DNA of 64,000 bases, from NCBI RefSeq assembly GCF_016862555.1, contig NZ_BONE01000046.1, forward strand, positions 1-64,000. Direction: 5' to 3'. Below the pieces are notes generated by a model. It was not told where the DNA came from and did not search any database. It saw only the letters and a program-made list of their open reading frames with translations. Source of the stretch: Asanoa siamensis. GTDB lineage: Bacteria; Actinomycetota; Actinomycetes; Mycobacteriales; Micromonosporaceae. The position numbers and the translations under genes were made by a program. Below are positions 53,638-61,967 of the stretch, in pieces (position 1 is the first letter of the stretch; every line of letters begins with the position of its first letter).

Positions 53638-54438
53638 GTGGCGAGGAATGATGTCCCGGTGCATCGAACGCGGCGTATCGGGCTGCCTGGCCCGGATGAG
53701 AACTTTGAGGCGATCTACCTGGACGATCAGGGGGTCGAGCAGCGCGTGCCATGGGGCTGGCTGCCGGAGGTGGTCGAGGCATTGGACCGGCCAGTGCGGT
53801 CGTTCCCGTCGTATCGGGGTCAGCGCAACTTTCCGGGCTGGTACTGGTCAGCGACGGTGGGCCGCCGGGTCGGTTTCGAGTCGTGGGTGGAACGTGACCA
53901 CCTGGTGGCATTGGACTTCGACCCATCGGTGACCGGGATCGTGTCGCAGCCGTTCTGGTTGCTCTGGCCGGGTGAGAGCAAGACCCGCCGGCACGCTCCG
54001 GATTTCCTCGTGCGCCTGGACAACGACGCGGTGTTGGTGCTGGACTCCCGGCCGTTGGAGCTGATCGAGGAGGTGGACCGGGAGGCGTTCGCGGTCACCG
54101 ATCAGGCGTGTGGGCTGCTGGGCTGGCGTTATGCGGTCTGGGATCGTCTGGACCCGGTAATGGTGGCCAACCAGCGGTGGCTGGCCGGCTACCGGCACCC
54201 GCGATGCTTTGACCCGCAGGTAGCCGGGCGGCTGCTGGCGGCGTTCGAGAAGCCACGCGCGTTGATGGACGGCGCCGAGCTCGCGGGTGATCCGCTCGGG
54301 ACGCTGCCGGTGCTCTATCACCTGCTCTGGCGGCGGGAACTGGTGACGGACCTGGCGCTGGTGCTGTCGCACCGCACGACCGTTCAGACCGCGCCCTCGA
54401 ACGACCGCCTCGCGATGGTGGGTGAGCGGAATGGCTGA
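53638..54438 (+). CDS. tnsA: TnsA-like transposon endonuclease
   Basis: This protein of about 266 residues runs from a GTG at 53638; a GTG at 53563 would place the N-terminus across the end repeats and is less likely. TnsA is the restriction-enzyme-like subunit that cuts the 5' ends so that the element moves by cut-and-paste. The nuclease core reads HAPDFLVRLDNDAVLVLDSR, where Asp in PDF and Asp-x-Arg correspond to the family's D...ExK-type residues. Flanking blocks ARNDVPVHRTRR and YWSATVGRRVGFESWVERDH are typical of actinobacterial TnsA-like proteins. It overlaps the next gene (ATGGCTGA). Confidence 0.85.
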   Translation: MARNDVPVHRTRRIGLPGPDENFEAIYLDDQGVEQRVPWGWLPEVVEALDRPVRSFPSYRGQRNFPGWYWSATVGRRVGFESWVERDHLVALDFDPSVTGIVSQPFWLLWPGESKTRRHAPDFLVRLDNDAVLVLDSRPLELIEEVDREAFAVTDQACGLLGWRYAVWDRLDPVMVANQRWLAGYRHPRCFDPQVAGRLLAAFEKPRALMDGAELAGDPLGTLPVLYHLLWRRELVTDLALVLSHRTTVQTAPSNDRLAMVGERNG

Positions 54439-55561
54439 GCGGCCGGGCGTGTTGCGCGTCAACGACCGGGTGATCTTCGCCGGCGGCACGCACACCGTGG
54501 TGGCGATCTCAGGTAATGCGATCCGGCTGCTGTCTGCGGCCGGGGCGACGACCGTGGTGGCATTGCCGTTCCTGCTGGCCGCTGCCGATTTCGAGCTGGT
54601 CGGAGCAGTGCCGGCGTCTCGGGTGGATCCGCATGGACTGCTGGACGCGCTGCCCGCGCACGCGCTGCGGGCCGCACGGGACTGGGAACGGCACTTGATC
54701 GAGGTCGAGACCGGTCTGGTCCCGGGCGAGGATGCGGTTGCGCGGGCCGCGTACGACCCAGCGGTGCACCCGCTTGCTTCCCGGGAGGCGGCGAAGGCCG
54801 CGGAATTGACCGCGGCCGGGACGAAGACGAGCTTGCGGACGGTCCAGCGGATGCGCCGCCGCTACCGCGAGCAGGGACTCTGGGGCCTGGTCGACGCCCG
54901 GCACGCGCGCTCGGCGAAGCCGACAGGCAACGTCGACGCGCGGGTTGTCGCCGCGGCGGCCGCGGTGGTCGAGGCGCAAACCGGTACGTCAACGGGCACG
55001 AAGTCGAGAGCGATCCGGCAGATTCGCCAGCTGCTCGACGATGAGCACGGCGAGGGCGTGGTCCAGCTGCCGTCGCCGGCGACCTGCTACCGGCTGCTCG
55101 AAGCGCTGGCGGCGGGCAAACACTCGTTCGGCTCGGCCGTGACGCGCCGGCAGACGGCGAACAAACCAGCTGGCGCCTACGCCGCGACCACGGCGAGCCG
55201 TCCGGGTGAGCAGGTCCAGTTGGACAGCACCCCGCTGGATGTGATGGCGGTGATGGACGACGGGATCCTCGGCCGCGCCGAGCTCGTGCTGGCGATCGAT
55301 ATCGCGACCCGCACGATCTGCGACGCCCTGCGGCTGCACCGCCACCAGCCCGGCGCTCTGGTCGAGCAGGCCGCCTACTTGCACGACCGCACCGGCGGCA
55401 TGATCGGCAGCCTCGACCAGCTCATCCACGAGGCCGCCAACGACGCCATCACCGATGGCACTGAGAAGATCACCAAGTCGCATCTCGACGCGGTCATCCT
55501 GGACATCGCCGCCCAGGCTCAGTTCACCCCGCCCCGCCAACGCCGGGCAGGCCAACGATGA
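54431..55561 (+). pseudogene. in-frame fusion of TnsB N-terminus to TnsC/TniB C-terminus (internal deletion)
   Basis: This protein has 376 residues. The first 300 or so are the N-terminal part of a TnsB/Mu-type DDE transposase: a helix-turn-helix (TSLRTVQRMRRRYREQGLWG) and the first catalytic Asp (QVQLDSTPLDVMAV). The text breaks off after AIDIATRTICDALR. From LHRHQPGALVEQAAYL on it matches the C-terminus of a TniB/TnsC AAA ATPase (DRTGGMIGSLDQLI, then TDGTEKITKSHLDAVILD). The second Asp and the Glu of the DDE triad and all ATPase motifs are lost. A deletion of about 2 kb between the two genes explains this. The frame is kept, so the product may still bind the ends and act as an inhibitor. 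Confidence 0.85.
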
Positions 55562-56568
55562 AGACCTGGCAGCAGACCGCCCAACAACTTCCCGTCCAGG
55601 TCAGACCGATCCGGGGCGAGACCACGATCTCCTACGTCTTCCGACTGGCCGACGCCAACGACCTCGCCCGCCCAACGATCTTGCTCGGCGCCCTCGGCCG
55701 GCCCACCCGGGGCCTGACCCAGTTCCTGATCGACGACTACGACGTTCGTCTCAACTCGCTTGCCCTGCAACGGCTCGAAACGTTCACCGGGACGCCCCCG
55801 GGCCGCCTGAGATCAGTCCTGCCCGGACTGCATCACCCGGGCGACGCGCTCCCGGAGGAGATCCCGGCCATGCGCGTCGTCAAGGCCTACAACCTGCACG
55901 ACCCATGCGACCACTGCACCGCCCGGCTCCCCGGTCGACGAGCCGCCAAGGTCTACACCTTGTATTTCCCCGTGCTCTGCCGAAAGCACCGCCGCTGGCT
56001 CGCCACCAAGACCGACCTCACGCACACCCCGGAAATCATCACCGCCCACCGCCGCCACGGCCGCCTACTCGCCGCCACCGGCGACCGCGAGTGGACCTAC
56101 CAGCAACTTCACGTCGCCAACTGGATCGTCAGCGGGTGGGCACGCAGCAGCCATCGCACCATCCCCCGGCTACACGAACTCTGGCAAACCAGGGACAACC
56201 TCCTCACCGGTCGCCACAACCTGTTCAACCCCTCTAACCTGCTCATTTATCCCGAAGCCGTCGCCCTGGCCGAGATCTTCTGCGACCTCGAATGGCGCCG
56301 CCACGTCGCTATGGTCCGCGAACGCCAGATGACGAACTTCTACAAGCGCATCGCCGCACGCCTTAACCAATCGGGCGACTTCGCCGACTGGCTCAGCCGT
56401 CCCTCGATGCGCCTCCGACGACGCGGCGGCTTCGACTGGATGGCCAACCCTCTCCAGCAATGGATCTCCCAGCTTCGCCACACCCATCAGAAGATCCGCA
56501 CCGAGTTCTACGAACGGCACAACGGATTCAGCCAGACGCCCTTCCCCGAAACTCGCCACTTCAAATGA
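55558..56568 (+). CDS. tniQ: TniQ/TnsD-family target-selection protein
   Basis: This 336-residue protein begins LPVQVRPIRGETTISYVFRL, the usual TniQ opening. It has the zinc site HDPCDHC followed by LCRKH, and a long helical C-terminal part. TniQ proteins recruit the TnsC ATPase to a chosen target. Without an ATPase gene in the element it has no local partner. The ATG overlaps (ATGA) the fusion gene. The stop is 6 bases before the ATG now used by the coiled-coil gene. Confidence 0.88.
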   Translation: MKTWQQTAQQLPVQVRPIRGETTISYVFRLADANDLARPTILLGALGRPTRGLTQFLIDDYDVRLNSLALQRLETFTGTPPGRLRSVLPGLHHPGDALPEEIPAMRVVKAYNLHDPCDHCTARLPGRRAAKVYTLYFPVLCRKHRRWLATKTDLTHTPEIITAHRRHGRLLAATGDREWTYQQLHVANWIVSGWARSSHRTIPRLHELWQTRDNLLTGRHNLFNPSNLLIYPEAVALAEIFCDLEWRRHVAMVRERQMTNFYKRIAARLNQSGDFADWLSRPSMRLRRRGGFDWMANPLQQWISQLRHTHQKIRTEFYERHNGFSQTPFPETRHFK

Positions 56569-56574
56569 GGAACG

Positions 56575-57732
56575 ATGACCAGTGACCACACCGACCCCAA
56601 CTGGCGAACCGCAGGCCAACCCACCTCAGCCTCGCCAACTCAAACGAGAAGGGACACCGATTCCCGGCGACGGCCGTGCGCGTACCCGCCCTGCGGCCGG
56701 CTGCTCCCGCCGTACGCCGGGCGCGGCCGCCCGGTGAAGTTCTGCCCGGACGACCCGAACCCGCGCTGGCCGGACGGCAAGACCTGCCAGCAGATGGACG
56801 CCGCGCGCAAGTCCGCCGAGCGCGCCACCGGGCTCGACGTGCCCCTGGATGGCTTCCGCGGCGCGGCCGGCCCCCTGGTCGAGGCCGCGGCCGCCCTCGC
56901 CGACCAGCTCATCGACACGGTCACGCTCGTGCGCGCCGTCGACGGCGGCGCCCTGGCCCGCATCGCCGACGCCGAGCAGGCCATGGGGGAAGCGCTCGCC
57001 CGGGCCGAGGCCGCCGAGCGCGACCGCGACCAGGCCGACCGCGACCGGCACCAGGCCGACACCGAACGGGCCCGGGCCGTAGCCACTGCGGCCGACGCCG
57101 AGCGGCGCGCCGAGGCCGCCCGCCGCGACGCCGAGCGGCGCGTCCGCGAGGCCACCGACCGGCTCGCCGACCTCGAACGCCAACACGGCCAAGCCCTCGC
57201 CGCGGCCGAGGCCGCCCGGGCCGCGCAGGCCGACCAGACCCGCCGCCGCGAGATCGCCGACCAACGCGCCGCGACCTTCGAGACCGAACTCGCCGCCGTC
57301 CGCGCCCACCTCGACGCCACCCGCGCCGACCTCGACACCGCCCGGGCGCAGACCACCGCCGAACACGACCAGCGGATCGCGGCCGAGCACCAGCTCGAGC
57401 GCACCGACGCCCGCAACAGCGACCTGACCACCCAGATCGCACAGACCCAGGCCGCCCTCGACACCGCGACCACCGACCGCGACCAGGCCACCGCACGGGC
57501 CCGCGCCCTCACCGACCAGCTCGCCGTCGCCGAGGCCGCGCTCGAGGAGGCCGACGCCGACGCGCGCCGCCACGCCGAGGAGCTGACCGGCCGGGCCACC
57601 GCCGCCGAAGCGCAGCGCGACGACGTCGAGCGGCGCTACCAGGCCCTCGTCGCCGCCCTGGCCGCCGGCGGTTTCACGCCTCAAACCGCGGGCGAGGACG
57701 ACCCGCAGCCGTCGACGGGCATCGACCGCTGA
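56575..57732 (+). CDS. zinc-motif coiled-coil protein (KfrA-like), restarted from the transposon end
   Basis: This is a 385-residue protein as now read. Residues 1-28 are encoded inside the transposon's right end. The ATG at 56575 has a GAGGA site that the element supplies. After the junction the native protein has a Cys motif (CAYPPCGRLLPPYAGRGRP, later KFCPDD and KTCQQMDAARKSA) that may bind zinc. About 270 residues of Ala/Arg/Glu coiled coil then end at GGFTPQTAG. This resembles KfrA-type plasmid-stability proteins or other segregation-associated filaments. The native N-terminus was probably VTVETIVTAD at 53409. Confidence 0.75.
   Translation: MTSDHTDPNWRTAGQPTSASPTQTRRDTDSRRRPCAYPPCGRLLPPYAGRGRPVKFCPDDPNPRWPDGKTCQQMDAARKSAERATGLDVPLDGFRGAAGPLVEAAAALADQLIDTVTLVRAVDGGALARIADAEQAMGEALARAEAAERDRDQADRDRHQADTERARAVATAADAERRAEAARRDAERRVREATDRLADLERQHGQALAAAEAARAAQADQTRRREIADQRAATFETELAAVRAHLDATRADLDTARAQTTAEHDQRIAAEHQLERTDARNSDLTTQIAQTQAALDTATTDRDQATARARALTDQLAVAEAALEEADADARRHAEELTGRATAAEAQRDDVERRYQALVAALAAGGFTPQTAGEDDPQPSTGIDR
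56632..56656 (-). repeat. right terminal inverted repeat
   Basis: Read on the minus strand it begins TGTCCCTTCTC, then TGAGTTGGCGA, matching 19 of 25 positions of the left end. Inverted TGGCGAG copies lie at 56631-56637 and 56552-56558 and one direct TGGCGAA at 56602-56608. Confidence 0.88.
56657..56661. repeat. target-site duplication, right copy (CCGAT)
   Basis: This is an exact copy of 53434-53438, immediately outside the right end. Confidence 0.9.
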
Positions 57733-57734
57733 GC

Positions 57735-58130
57735 GTGACCAGCGCCGTCATCGTCTAACAGCCGACCGACGCGCACGACCTGTTCGAGGCCGTGCTGACC
57801 ATCGCCGGCTACCCGGCGGCCGCGCCCCGACACCACACCACCGTCAGCGGCGTGACGCTGCTGACCGCCGAGGAGTTCCGGGGCGCGGCCGCGCACGTCG
57901 CGGTGCAGTTCGATCCCGAGCACCGCCGATCGGTCACCGACGAGGAGACCGACCCGGACGCCACCGTGCTGCTGGTCTTCACCACCACCGGCACCGACCA
58001 CACCGCCGACGCCGCGGTACACCACCGCCTCGTCGACGCGATCGGTGCCTGGCTCACCGGCCGGCACCTGCCCTGGTCATGGAGATTCGAGGATGACGTC
58101 TGGACCGTCGGGCACACCAGCCGACCGTAG
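57735..58130 (+). pseudogene. small ORF with early stop codon
   Basis: The GTG at 57735, just after the coiled-coil stop, reads VTSAVIV and then TAA. The same frame continues QPTDAHDLFEAVLTIAGYPA to a stop at 58130 and looks protein-like throughout (FTTTGTDHTADAAVHHRLVD). Translation could restart at GTG 57792 to give 112 residues, but no ribosome site is seen there. It is either a disabled gene or a shorter one starting at 57792. Function is unknown. Confidence 0.5.
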
Positions 58131-58220
58131 CCACTCTCCGGCGGTGACCTGGTCAACCGGGAACCGCCGCCGTCACCGCTAAACGAAGCGCCTCGACCAG
58201 CACGGCCTGCCGCCAAGGAG

Positions 58221-58256
58221 ATGGCGGCCCCGCGGCGCATGGCGGCCCCGCGGCGC
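58221..58256 (+). repeat. tandem repeat, two 18-bp units
   Basis: ATGGCGGCCCCGCGGCGC occurs at 58221-58238 and 58239-58256, followed by the start of a third unit. It lies upstream of a small membrane-protein gene. It is probably slippage. Confidence 0.8.
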
Positions 58257-58284
58257 ATGGCGACCTGCTGACATACTGAAAGCT

Positions 58285-58530
58285 GTGGAACAGAAGCCGC
58301 ACTTTCGATGGACCGCGGGTCGGTTAGCCGTCGCGCTGCTCGGGACCGCTGTTGGCTTGATAGCGACCTCGCTGCACTTGGTCCTCGGCGAGGTCGAAGA
58401 CCCGCTGTCCATCGCCTTTCGCCTCGCCAGTATTTGTGGCTTTACGGCGCTAATCGTCTATTACCACTTTGCGGGGATGCGGCTGCTCCGTGAGCGGCAG
58501 CGCGAGACGCGCAGCGACGCGAGCCGATAG
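58285..58530 (+). CDS. small two-helix membrane protein
   Basis: This 81-residue protein has two membrane helices (about 14-35: LAVALLGTAVGLIATSLHLV; and 43-60: FRLASICGFTALIVYYHF) and a basic C-terminus. It starts at GTG. Function is unknown. Confidence 0.6.
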   Translation: MEQKPHFRWTAGRLAVALLGTAVGLIATSLHLVLGEVEDPLSIAFRLASICGFTALIVYYHFAGMRLLRERQRETRSDASR

Positions 58531-58893
58531 GCGTAGGAGCCGTCTGACCGTACCGGCGCGACCCACGCCCGCGACGGCGCTTACGCCAGTTCGCCGAGAT
58601 CCTGGTTGGCGGTGGGGGCGGCGAAGCAGACCGCATCGTTGATCGGTTTGAGTCCGGGACCGGCTACCGATCCCGACGACCTGGCGAAATGCCCTTGTGG
58701 GTGGAAGGCCCCGCAGGCGTCATTCAACAGTGGCACCTCCTCGAGATCGTCGACATTCGCGAGCCCGGCTCGTACGAGATCCTGTTCCAGAACGGCGGGG
58801 TTGGTGTCGGCATCCGTCGGATCGGTGATGTCGTCGGCGGCGCACGAACCGCCAGCCTCGTGAGTGGATCGGCCCCGGTGCGATCATCACGAC
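58531..58893 (+). other. 363-base region with a possible gene remnant
   Basis: One plus-strand frame from about 58548 reads protein-like text (FAEILVGGGGGEADRIVDRF, later WVEGPAGVIQQWHLLEIVDI and REPGSYEILFQNGGVGVG) but has no start before an ATG at 58689 and runs into the next gene in the wrong frame. It may be the decayed end of a gene. Confidence 0.3.
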
Positions 58894-60138
58894 GTGACAG
58901 ATCGGTATGGCGCGGGCCACTGGCGTACATGGGAAGATTTCGAGAAGCATGTCGCGTCAGGCGAGCTGCGCGAATCGCACACCCTCGAACTCAAGCGCGA
59001 CGACTACTCCAACGGCGAGAGCGGCAAGAAGGAGCAGGCCAAGGACATCGCCGCGCTCGCCCTCGACGGAGGCGTCCTTGTCATCGGGGTGGAAGAGGAC
59101 AAGACGACAGGAGTCGCGATCAAGGCGTCGCCGGTGGCCCTGGCGGGCGTCATCGAGCGGATCGACCAGATCTGCGCCAGCCGGATTTCACCGCCTCTGC
59201 GGGTGACGATCCGCGACGATCTACGCAGCCCATCAGACCTGTCCACTGGCGTGATCATCATCGACGTGCCGGCAACCGGTGTTCCCCATATGGTCGATCA
59301 CCGCTACCTCGGACGGGACAACCGCACAACGCGGCCGCTCGACCACACCGAGGTAGTACGTCTGCTGGCCCGCCACGACCTCGACGCCGAGGTGGTGCAC
59401 AAGGACCTCGACGAGGCGGACGCGCTGATGGACGGGGAGGGGATGTCGGCCGCCCGGCTGGTCATCACCGCGACGCCGATCCCTCTGCTGCGCCGCGATG
59501 CGCTGCGCGATCAACTCGCGGCCTCCGGCGCGGCGAGCTGGTTCAACGACCGCATGACGGCCGCATCCGCCCGCGCCAGCGCCGCGCGTGCAGGCAGCGA
59601 GGCGATGTCCCGCCTGTTCAGGCCCTGGAGGTGGACTGACCGCGCGAACGGGTGGGGAGCGCGTCGCATCCCTGGGGGTATGGCCTTGCGGTTCGGATCC
59701 GGTGGCACGACACCGTTCACGATCGAGGTCCTGGAGTCAGGCGGGGCACGGTTCGCCGCGGACCTCATTACCGAGGTCCACAAGGACCGGTACAGCGAGG
59801 CCATGACGAAAGTGCTCTACCTCGACTACGCAATGTCCTTCACCTGTGAAGCCCTGGCATGGATCGCGGAGGTGGCTGAGGAGGCCGGTCTGCGCGGGAC
59901 CTACGGCATCGGGCTGCACCTGGGCGGCCTGGCCGGAGCCATACGCGAGCCGACCACCTCGACCGCGGAGCGCCGCCTGCACGTACCGGACAAGACCAAG
60001 TACCGCGACGATAGCTACCGGCAGACGCTCATGGCGACCGGCGCGGACCTGCGCGGGCCTTTCCAGCCGTTGCTCGACCAACTGTTCGGCCAGCTGCTGC
60101 GAGCGATGGACTACGGCGACCCATTGCGCCAGCCATAG
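58894..60138 (+). CDS. Schlafen-type AlbA_2 domain protein
   Basis: This 414-residue protein runs from a GTG at 58894 (VTDRYGAGHWRTWEDF); a start 10 codons earlier is possible. The N-terminal domain (ESHTLELKRDDYSN, KDIAALALDGGVLVIGVEED) is the AlbA_2/Schlafen fold, which binds DNA or RNA and in some members cuts it. The C-terminal 230 residues are helical and not recognised. Proteins with this domain occur in phage-defence and regulatory settings. No partner gene is adjacent. Confidence 0.75.
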   Translation: MTDRYGAGHWRTWEDFEKHVASGELRESHTLELKRDDYSNGESGKKEQAKDIAALALDGGVLVIGVEEDKTTGVAIKASPVALAGVIERIDQICASRISPPLRVTIRDDLRSPSDLSTGVIIIDVPATGVPHMVDHRYLGRDNRTTRPLDHTEVVRLLARHDLDAEVVHKDLDEADALMDGEGMSAARLVITATPIPLLRRDALRDQLAASGAASWFNDRMTAASARASAARAGSEAMSRLFRPWRWTDRANGWGARRIPGGMALRFGSGGTTPFTIEVLESGGARFAADLITEVHKDRYSEAMTKVLYLDYAMSFTCEALAWIAEVAEEAGLRGTYGIGLHLGGLAGAIREPTTSTAERRLHVPDKTKYRDDSYRQTLMATGADLRGPFQPLLDQLFGQLLRAMDYGDPLRQP

Positions 60139-60261
60139 TTTCGAGCACCCGCCTAAGCGATAGAGCGGCGGACGGGCGAGCCGACCGTGGATCAGCTTGC
60201 CACGGATGCCGGGCGATACCTTCATATCGCGGCGAGGTCGAACACGCCCGCGAGCGTGGCT

Positions 60262-60306
60262 GCCGGCGCCTAACGGCGCCGGCCGGTGGTGAACGTCCCC
60301 CACCGG
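60262..60306. terminator. two adjacent strong hairpins between convergent genes
   Basis: GCCGGCGCC (60262-60270) pairs with GGCGCCGGC (60275-60283) around a four-base loop. Next to it CCGGTGG (60283-60289) pairs with CCACCGG (60300-60306). They lie between the ends of two genes pointing at each other and fit a two-way terminator. Confidence 0.65.
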
Positions 60307-60321
60307 TCGGCGGTGTCAGAC

Positions 60322-60555
60322 TTAGCGTTTGCGAGGCGTACGCCTGAGACGCGACGGACGCGACCACCACCCCTGCCACCAGGCGAGCCGGTCCTTGGAC
60401 TGCTGAGGGAACACGATCCGCAGGACGCTTAAGCCGGTTGCCAGGACGAAGAGCAGGACGACAGTCCAGGTCGGCAGGTCGGTTAAGGCGTCCACCAGGG
60501 GAACGCCGGTGAAGGACAGCGCAGAAGCCGACAGCGCAGGCGGTCGACGAAGCAT
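60322..60555 (-). CDS. small membrane protein
   Basis: This 77-residue protein has one membrane helix (TWTVVLLFVLATGLSVLRIV) followed by FPQQSKDRLAWWQGWW and a basic tail. The same FPQ...LAWW pattern occurs in small proteins of actinobacterial plasmids and elements as I recall them. The ATG has AAGGAG at good spacing. Function is unknown. Confidence 0.65.
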   Translation of the reverse strand: MLRRPPALSASALSFTGVPLVDALTDLPTWTVVLLFVLATGLSVLRIVFPQQSKDRLAWWQGWWSRPSRLRRTPRKR

Positions 60556-60813
60556 GGTGTGCTCCTTGACGGCTCACGGATCCAAGGTCGAAGGAGGCCC
60601 CCTCGTGGGCCTGCTCCTGCTCGGATCGGCATGTCGCCTGGGTCACCGTTCGACCTGCCCCGTCGTCTCGTTGCCCATGTCGGGACCCGGCGGTGCATGT
60701 CGCGGTGCCGGTAGACGCCCTGCTCGGTCTAGCGCTTGTATCCAAATGTACCGCCAGCATAAATCATGTCGGCCGCACGGCGAGCGCACCGACGCCGGGC
60801 GCGGGCCGCGCGC
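60556..60813. other. 258-base intergenic region
   Basis: No convincing gene is present. It must contain the promoter of the small membrane protein gene. Confidence 0.4.
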
Positions 60814-61689
60814 TCAACGCCATCGGCCGAGCCACGATCGCGGCGCCGGCCCGGCGGGAAGGTCGAGTTCGTCCAGTCGGACGGCCGCGCCGCCTGCCAG
60901 GGTGATCCGCATGTCGTGGGCAGGGTCGGGTGCCATGGGCGCGTCGCCGATCGCGTCGAGCAGCGCCCGCAGCCTGGGGTAGGGGGCTCGGCGGATCCGC
61001 TCGACAACCCCGGGCGCCCGAAACGCCTCCAGGATCAGGGTGGCCAAGTTGATCCCGGCCCGCCGATGACCCTCGGCGTTGTCGACCAGCACCGGCGCGC
61101 CGTCGAGCACGTCGGAGCAGTCCGGGTCGACCGGCAGGTACGCGACGATCAGGTCACCGCGGGGCACGCCGATGATGTCGCTGCCCATCCGGACGTTCTT
61201 GGCGACCTCGGCGGGTACGCGGCCGACCAACGGGCCCATCCCCAACTTGCGGATCGCGGGGACCTGCTCGACCGTCGGGTCGACCAGCCGGCCCAGGCTC
61301 GGGAGGACGAGGACGGTGTGCCCGACGTACACCTTGCCTGACTCCCAGTACGGGCGGGTGGTGGCGTACCCGGTGCTGCGGCCGGCTCCGTCCTTTACGG
61401 CCAGGCCGACCGGCATCAGCTGGGCGTCGATCCCGAATTGGGCGTAGGTGTGGCGCAGAGTGGCACAGGCGTCTACACACACGTTGGCGTGCTTGCCCTC
61501 GGCCAGCTTCACCCACAGCATGGGCGGGAACACCAGCGGCAGCACGTCGCCTGGGGCTCGTTCCAGCAGCATTCCGAGTTTGCTGTCGTGGACCGCCAGC
61601 TTTCCGGGATCGTAGAGGCCCTGCGCCGTACGGCGCCGCTGCGCAGGGGTCGACGGACGCTTGGACTTGCGGCCACGAGATTTCGGCAT
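60814..61689 (-). CDS. hypothetical protein with transglutaminase-like Cys-His-Asp pattern
   Basis: This 291-residue protein has a very basic first 25 residues. The middle (HANVCVDACATLRHTYAQFG, later VGHTVLVLPSLGRLVDPTVE) has Cys at the start of a helix, then His and Asp on strands. This is the order used by transglutaminase/NlpC-type cysteine enzymes. I infer the fold from this pattern only. It may be a protein-processing or toxin-like enzyme. Confidence 0.55.
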   Translation of the reverse strand: MPKSRGRKSKRPSTPAQRRRTAQGLYDPGKLAVHDSKLGMLLERAPGDVLPLVFPPMLWVKLAEGKHANVCVDACATLRHTYAQFGIDAQLMPVGLAVKDGAGRSTGYATTRPYWESGKVYVGHTVLVLPSLGRLVDPTVEQVPAIRKLGMGPLVGRVPAEVAKNVRMGSDIIGVPRGDLIVAYLPVDPDCSDVLDGAPVLVDNAEGHRRAGINLATLILEAFRAPGVVERIRRAPYPRLRALLDAIGDAPMAPDPAHDMRITLAGGAAVRLDELDLPAGPAPRSWLGRWR

Positions 61690-61967
61690 ACCGGCACGAT
61701 AACCACCGGCACCGACAATCTGTTACCTACTGACGACCGCTCGTGATCAGGTTTGGTCGGCTCACCGGCGAGCGCCGATGACCAGCCGCCGGCCGAGCGT
61801 CGCTTCCACGTCGTCCCGCAGGTAGCGAACCCTCCGATCGCGGCCGCGCTGCCGTCGCCACGGCCTCTGAGGCGCTATTCTGTTGGGCTGCCCACCGACC
61901 GGAGGTAGCGGCGAGACCGGCTGCCCGCTGTGGATCGTCATCCCGACGATCCTTTGTGAGGCATACG
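61690..61967. other. 278-base intergenic region between divergent genes
   Basis: No gene or clear repeat is seen. It should hold promoters for both flanking genes. Confidence 0.4.

Larger units (their letters stand above)
53439..56656. mobile_element. degenerate mini Tn7-like transposon, 3,218 bp
   Basis: The element is bounded by 25-bp inverted ends (19 of 25 match) beginning TGTC and by exact CCGAT duplications. It contains tnsA, a fused tnsB-tnsC deletion product and tniQ in one overlapping operon. Intact ends and duplication show true transposition. The missing catalytic half of TnsB and missing ATPase of TnsC show it cannot move by itself now. Either the deletion came after insertion or the short form was moved by a helper. 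It carries no cargo gene. Confidence 0.92.

Noticed and set aside
55558-56568. CRISPR-associated transposon (TniQ with Cascade or Cas12k)
   Set aside because: No cas gene or repeat array lies in or near the element; it is only a degenerate TnsA/TniQ type.
56626-57684. Two 300+ residue minus-strand frames over the coiled-coil gene
   Set aside because: Gly/Val- and Ser/Arg-rich reverse readings of a repetitive GCC/GAC coiled-coil sequence.
58221-58256. Tandem 18-bp repeat considered as a CRISPR-like or binding-site array
   Set aside because: Only two full units with no spacer; simple slippage is enough.
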